Shown one piece after another: positions 14,169 to 15,444 of a stretch of DNA of 15,444 nucleotides (its first letter is position 1; each line of letters starts with the position of its first letter). The translations under genes were made by a program, and so were the position numbers. The notes beneath the pieces were generated by a model. It was given only the letters and a program-made list of their open reading frames with translations, was not told the DNA's origin and searched no databases. The DNA comes from Friedmanniella sp. (GTDB lineage: Bacteria > Actinomycetota > Actinomycetes > Propionibacteriales > Propionibacteriaceae): contig JAOPXW010000028.1 in NCBI GenBank assembly GCA_025964935.1, positions 1 to 15,444 of the forward strand. Direction: 5' to 3'.

Positions 14169-15002
14169 TCAGCGGATGGTGATCCCGCGGTGGCGGGTGA
14201 TGCCCAGCGCGGCGGCGGTGCCGGCGCCCCAGAAGAACAGCCCGGTGAGGGTCACCACGACCGCCTTCACCTCCAGCGTGGGGGACACGAAGGTCAGGTG
14301 CCGGGTGATCAGGCGGGGCAGTGCCCCGGCCGGCTGCACGACGGCGAGGAGGGCGTACGGCAGGCATAGGTGGCCCAGCCAGCGGACCGTCGGCCAGAGC
14401 TGCCGACGCCGACGCCACCGCTCCTTCAGCGGCACGATCAGGACCGGCATCAGCACCGACGCGACGTTGCCCACCCCCACCCAGGTCAGGACGGGGAAGG
14501 CCACTCCGGGCAGGGTGATGACCAGCCGGTAGTCGGCCTCGCTGCGGACGGTGATCACGGCGGTGGCGATCAGGGTGGGGAGTCCGACCAGGATCAGCAG
14601 GGTCAGGTTCTTGACCATCAGGATGCGCAGCATGGGCACCCCGCGGAGCACGCTCAGCCGGACCCGGGCGGCGTCGGCGCCGAGCACGTTGGTGGTCGTG
14701 ACGTCGGCCAGGATCCAGACCGCGAAGTAGGTGCCCACGATGATGGCCCAGTCGCTGTGCGGACGACCCTGGAGCGGCTCGTAGAACAGCCAGGCCACGG
14801 CCAGGGCCAGGTTGAAGGCGACCCCGGAGAACCACAGCCAGGGGGCGGTGAGGGACCAGCGGATCTCCCCGAGGACGTCGTGCCAGAAGCTGCTGCGGCC
14901 GTTCTCGTCGGGGACGGTGTCTAGGGCCACGCCGTGCTCGCGAGAGGACGGGAGATGGAATCCCGCGGTCAGACCGATCTCGCTCTCCGGGTCTGCCGCC
15001 AC
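14169..15002 (-). CDS. Six-helix membrane protein of unknown function
   Basis: This 277-residue protein has a hydrophilic N-terminus (1-45), then about six membrane segments near 50-74, 84-107, 124-152, 157-191, 210-229 and 247-270. The motif DVTTTNVLGADAARVR-LSVLRGVP (about 100-123) lies in a cytoplasmic or interface loop, and a basic cluster KERWRRRRQ (193-201) follows the fourth segment. The helix count and the long interfacial loop recall ABC-2-type exporter permeases, but no ATPase gene is adjacent and I cannot name a family. The frame begins at a GTG (15002) without a visible ribosome-binding site; a leaderless message or a later start such as the GTG at codon 25 is possible. Upstream lie a strong hairpin and an array of palindromes that could control it. 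Confidence 0.75.
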   Translation of the reverse strand: MAADPESEIGLTAGFHLPSSREHGVALDTVPDENGRSSFWHDVLGEIRWSLTAPWLWFSGVAFNLALAVAWLFYEPLQGRPHSDWAIIVGTYFAVWILADVTTTNVLGADAARVRLSVLRGVPMLRILMVKNLTLLILVGLPTLIATAVITVRSEADYRLVITLPGVAFPVLTWVGVGNVASVLMPVLIVPLKERWRRRRQLWPTVRWLGHLCLPYALLAVVQPAGALPRLITRHLTFVSPTLEVKAVVVTLTGLFFWGAGTAAALGITRHRGITIR

Positions 15003-15194
15003 AGCCCAAGAATGCCACGGGTCCCGGCGCCGTCCCGCTGAAAGAAGGACCTCGAACCAGGAGACTCGGGCGGTTGTGGAGAAGATCGTGCTCGGTAGTC
15101 CGAGCCGGATCTTCGCCAGAACTGGGGAAGGGCGTCGACGACGCCGTCCCTTCGATCGGCCGGCGCTGGCCGACCTCGGCCCGTCAAGACCCCC
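15003..15194. other. Non-coding region with a long hairpin
   Basis: I find no convincing gene here. The main structure is a near-perfect cruciform at 15081-15114: GAAGATC and GATCTTC form the outer 7 bp, GCTCGG and CCGAGC the inner 6 bp, with a 2x2 mismatch between them and a TAGT loop. It lies about 80 bp upstream of the membrane-protein start. It could be a terminator for the gene to the right, though it has no U-tract, or an operator. Confidence 0.6.
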
Positions 15195-15338
15195 GACCTG
15201 ACCTGACCCAGGTTCCGAGTGCTCGACCCAGGTTGCAACCTGGGTTCAGTCGCCGAAACCTGGGTAGACCTAAGTTCCCGGCACCTGACCCAGGTTGCAA
15301 CCTGGGTTCGGCACCAGAAACCTGGGTCTATCTAGGTT
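15195..15338. repeat. Array of 20-bp palindromes with 31-bp period
   Basis: The element is a 9-mer R = ACCCAGGTT and its complement L = AACCTGGGT, arranged as pairs 11 bp apart start to start. Perfect R-L palindromes, ACCCAGGTTGCAACCTGGGT, lie at 15226-15245 and 15288-15307. L-R pairs with two mismatches each lie at 15257-15276 and 15319-15338. A half-degenerate L-R pair lies at 15195-15214. The five centres (15204.5, 15235.5, 15266.5, 15297.5, 15328.5) are exactly 31 bp apart, and the order alternates, making a 62-bp higher repeat. The last unit overlaps the stop codon of the gene to the right. Confidence 0.93.
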
Positions 15339-15444
15339 GCTGCAGCAGGGCGCGTACGAGGTGGCGGGAGTCCAGGCCGATCTCGCGGAGCAGGCCCGAG
15401 AGGGTGATCGAGATGCCGACCCCGAACAGTCCAGCGGCGGGCCC
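15328..15444 (-). CDS. 3' end of a gene cut by the window edge
   Basis: An open frame runs from the window edge to a TAG at 15328-15330, giving the last 38 residues of a protein. About 84% of its third codon positions are G or C, as expected for a real gene here. It opens with a hydrophobic segment (AAGLFGVGISITLSGLL) followed by an amphipathic tail (REIGLDSRHLVRALLQQPR), so it may be the last membrane helix and cytoplasmic end of a membrane protein. I cannot identify it. Its final codons lie inside the last palindrome of the array. Confidence 0.6.
   Translation of the reverse strand, partial: GPAAGLFGVGISITLSGLLREIGLDSRHLVRALLQQPR

Noticed and set aside
12117..14369. 750-codon plus-strand ORF opposite ansP
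   Set aside because: It is antisense to the permease, with an Asp/Gly/His/Glu-rich product typical of GC-driven shadows. The same holds for long plus-strand frames opposite pit (2294-3814), htrA (7245-8612) and the DUF294 gene (9840-11366).
15036..15075. tRNA fragment: the minus strand has GGTTCGAGG resembling a T-loop
   Set aside because: The flanking bases do not form a 5-bp T-stem and there is no acceptor, D or anticodon arm.
14969..15238. 89-codon minus-strand ORF in the region before the membrane-protein gene
   Set aside because: It has no family resemblance, runs through the hairpin and into the palindrome array, overlaps the N-terminus of the better-supported membrane protein, and has Arg/Ser/Gly-biased composition.
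15195..15338. CRISPR array
   Set aside because: The repeats are palindromes with 11-bp gaps, not 25-37 bp repeats with 30-40 bp unique spacers, and there are no cas genes.
15195..15338. DtxR/IdeR iron box
   Set aside because: The AGGTT/AACCT half-sites are 2 bp apart here, but the iron box needs 5 bp between them, and the flanking bases differ.

Overview
The window is chromosomal DNA of a high-GC Gram-positive bacterium, almost certainly an actinobacterium. The evidence is the very high GC content with GC-rich third codon positions (which produces many long antisense shadow ORFs), a GTP-type PEP carboxykinase, a Streptomyces-like PHO box, and a lipobox solute-binding protein. I cannot name genus or species from the sequence. 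There is no integrase, transposase, phage gene or CRISPR array. The region reads as ordinary core and near-core genome, with some unusual non-coding structure.

Layout from left to right. (1) 93-1970, minus: pckG, with a hairpin after its stop and a promoter region rich in dyad symmetry. (2) 2313-3748, minus: a PiT-type phosphate transporter, translationally coupled (ATGA overlap) to a 78-residue two-helix membrane protein. A two-repeat PHO box with exact 11-bp spacing lies upstream. (3) 3982-4057, plus: tRNA-Arg(ACG) with its own promoter. (4) 4169-5062, plus: two small secreted proteins in tandem. (5) 5173-7184, plus: a MarR-type regulator followed 8 nt later by a UgtP/MGDG-synthase-like GT-B glycosyltransferase. 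(6) 7206-13721, minus: five closely packed genes. In transcription order they are an AnsP-like amino-acid permease, an amino-acid-binding lipoprotein, a cNMP-binding/CBS/GlnD-like nucleotidyltransferase protein (DUF294 type), a PPP-like metallophosphatase and a membrane-anchored HtrA-like protease with a PDZ domain. (7) 14169-15002, minus: a six-helix membrane protein of unknown function. (8) 15003-15327: a non-coding block with a long hairpin and an array of palindromes. (9) 15328-15444, minus: the 3' end of a gene cut by the window edge.

The most striking unexplained signal is at 15195-15338. Five 20-bp palindrome positions built from one 9-mer (ACCCAGGTT and its reverse complement) have centres exactly 31 bp apart and alternate between two orientations, giving a 62-bp repeat. 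This looks like a multi-site, same-face protein-binding array. Other points of note are a 29-bp tandem duplication separating the stop codons of two convergent genes, the PHO box upstream of pit, a long structured leader before the permease, and a gene cluster that places a GlnD-like nucleotidyltransferase next to amino-acid uptake genes.

Physiologically, pckG joins the TCA cycle to gluconeogenesis, pit takes up phosphate, and the permease with its binding lipoprotein suggests amino-acid (probably asparagine-type) uptake. The nucleotidyltransferase, phosphatase and protease may form a regulatory or quality-control tail on that cluster; this last point is inference from gene order only.
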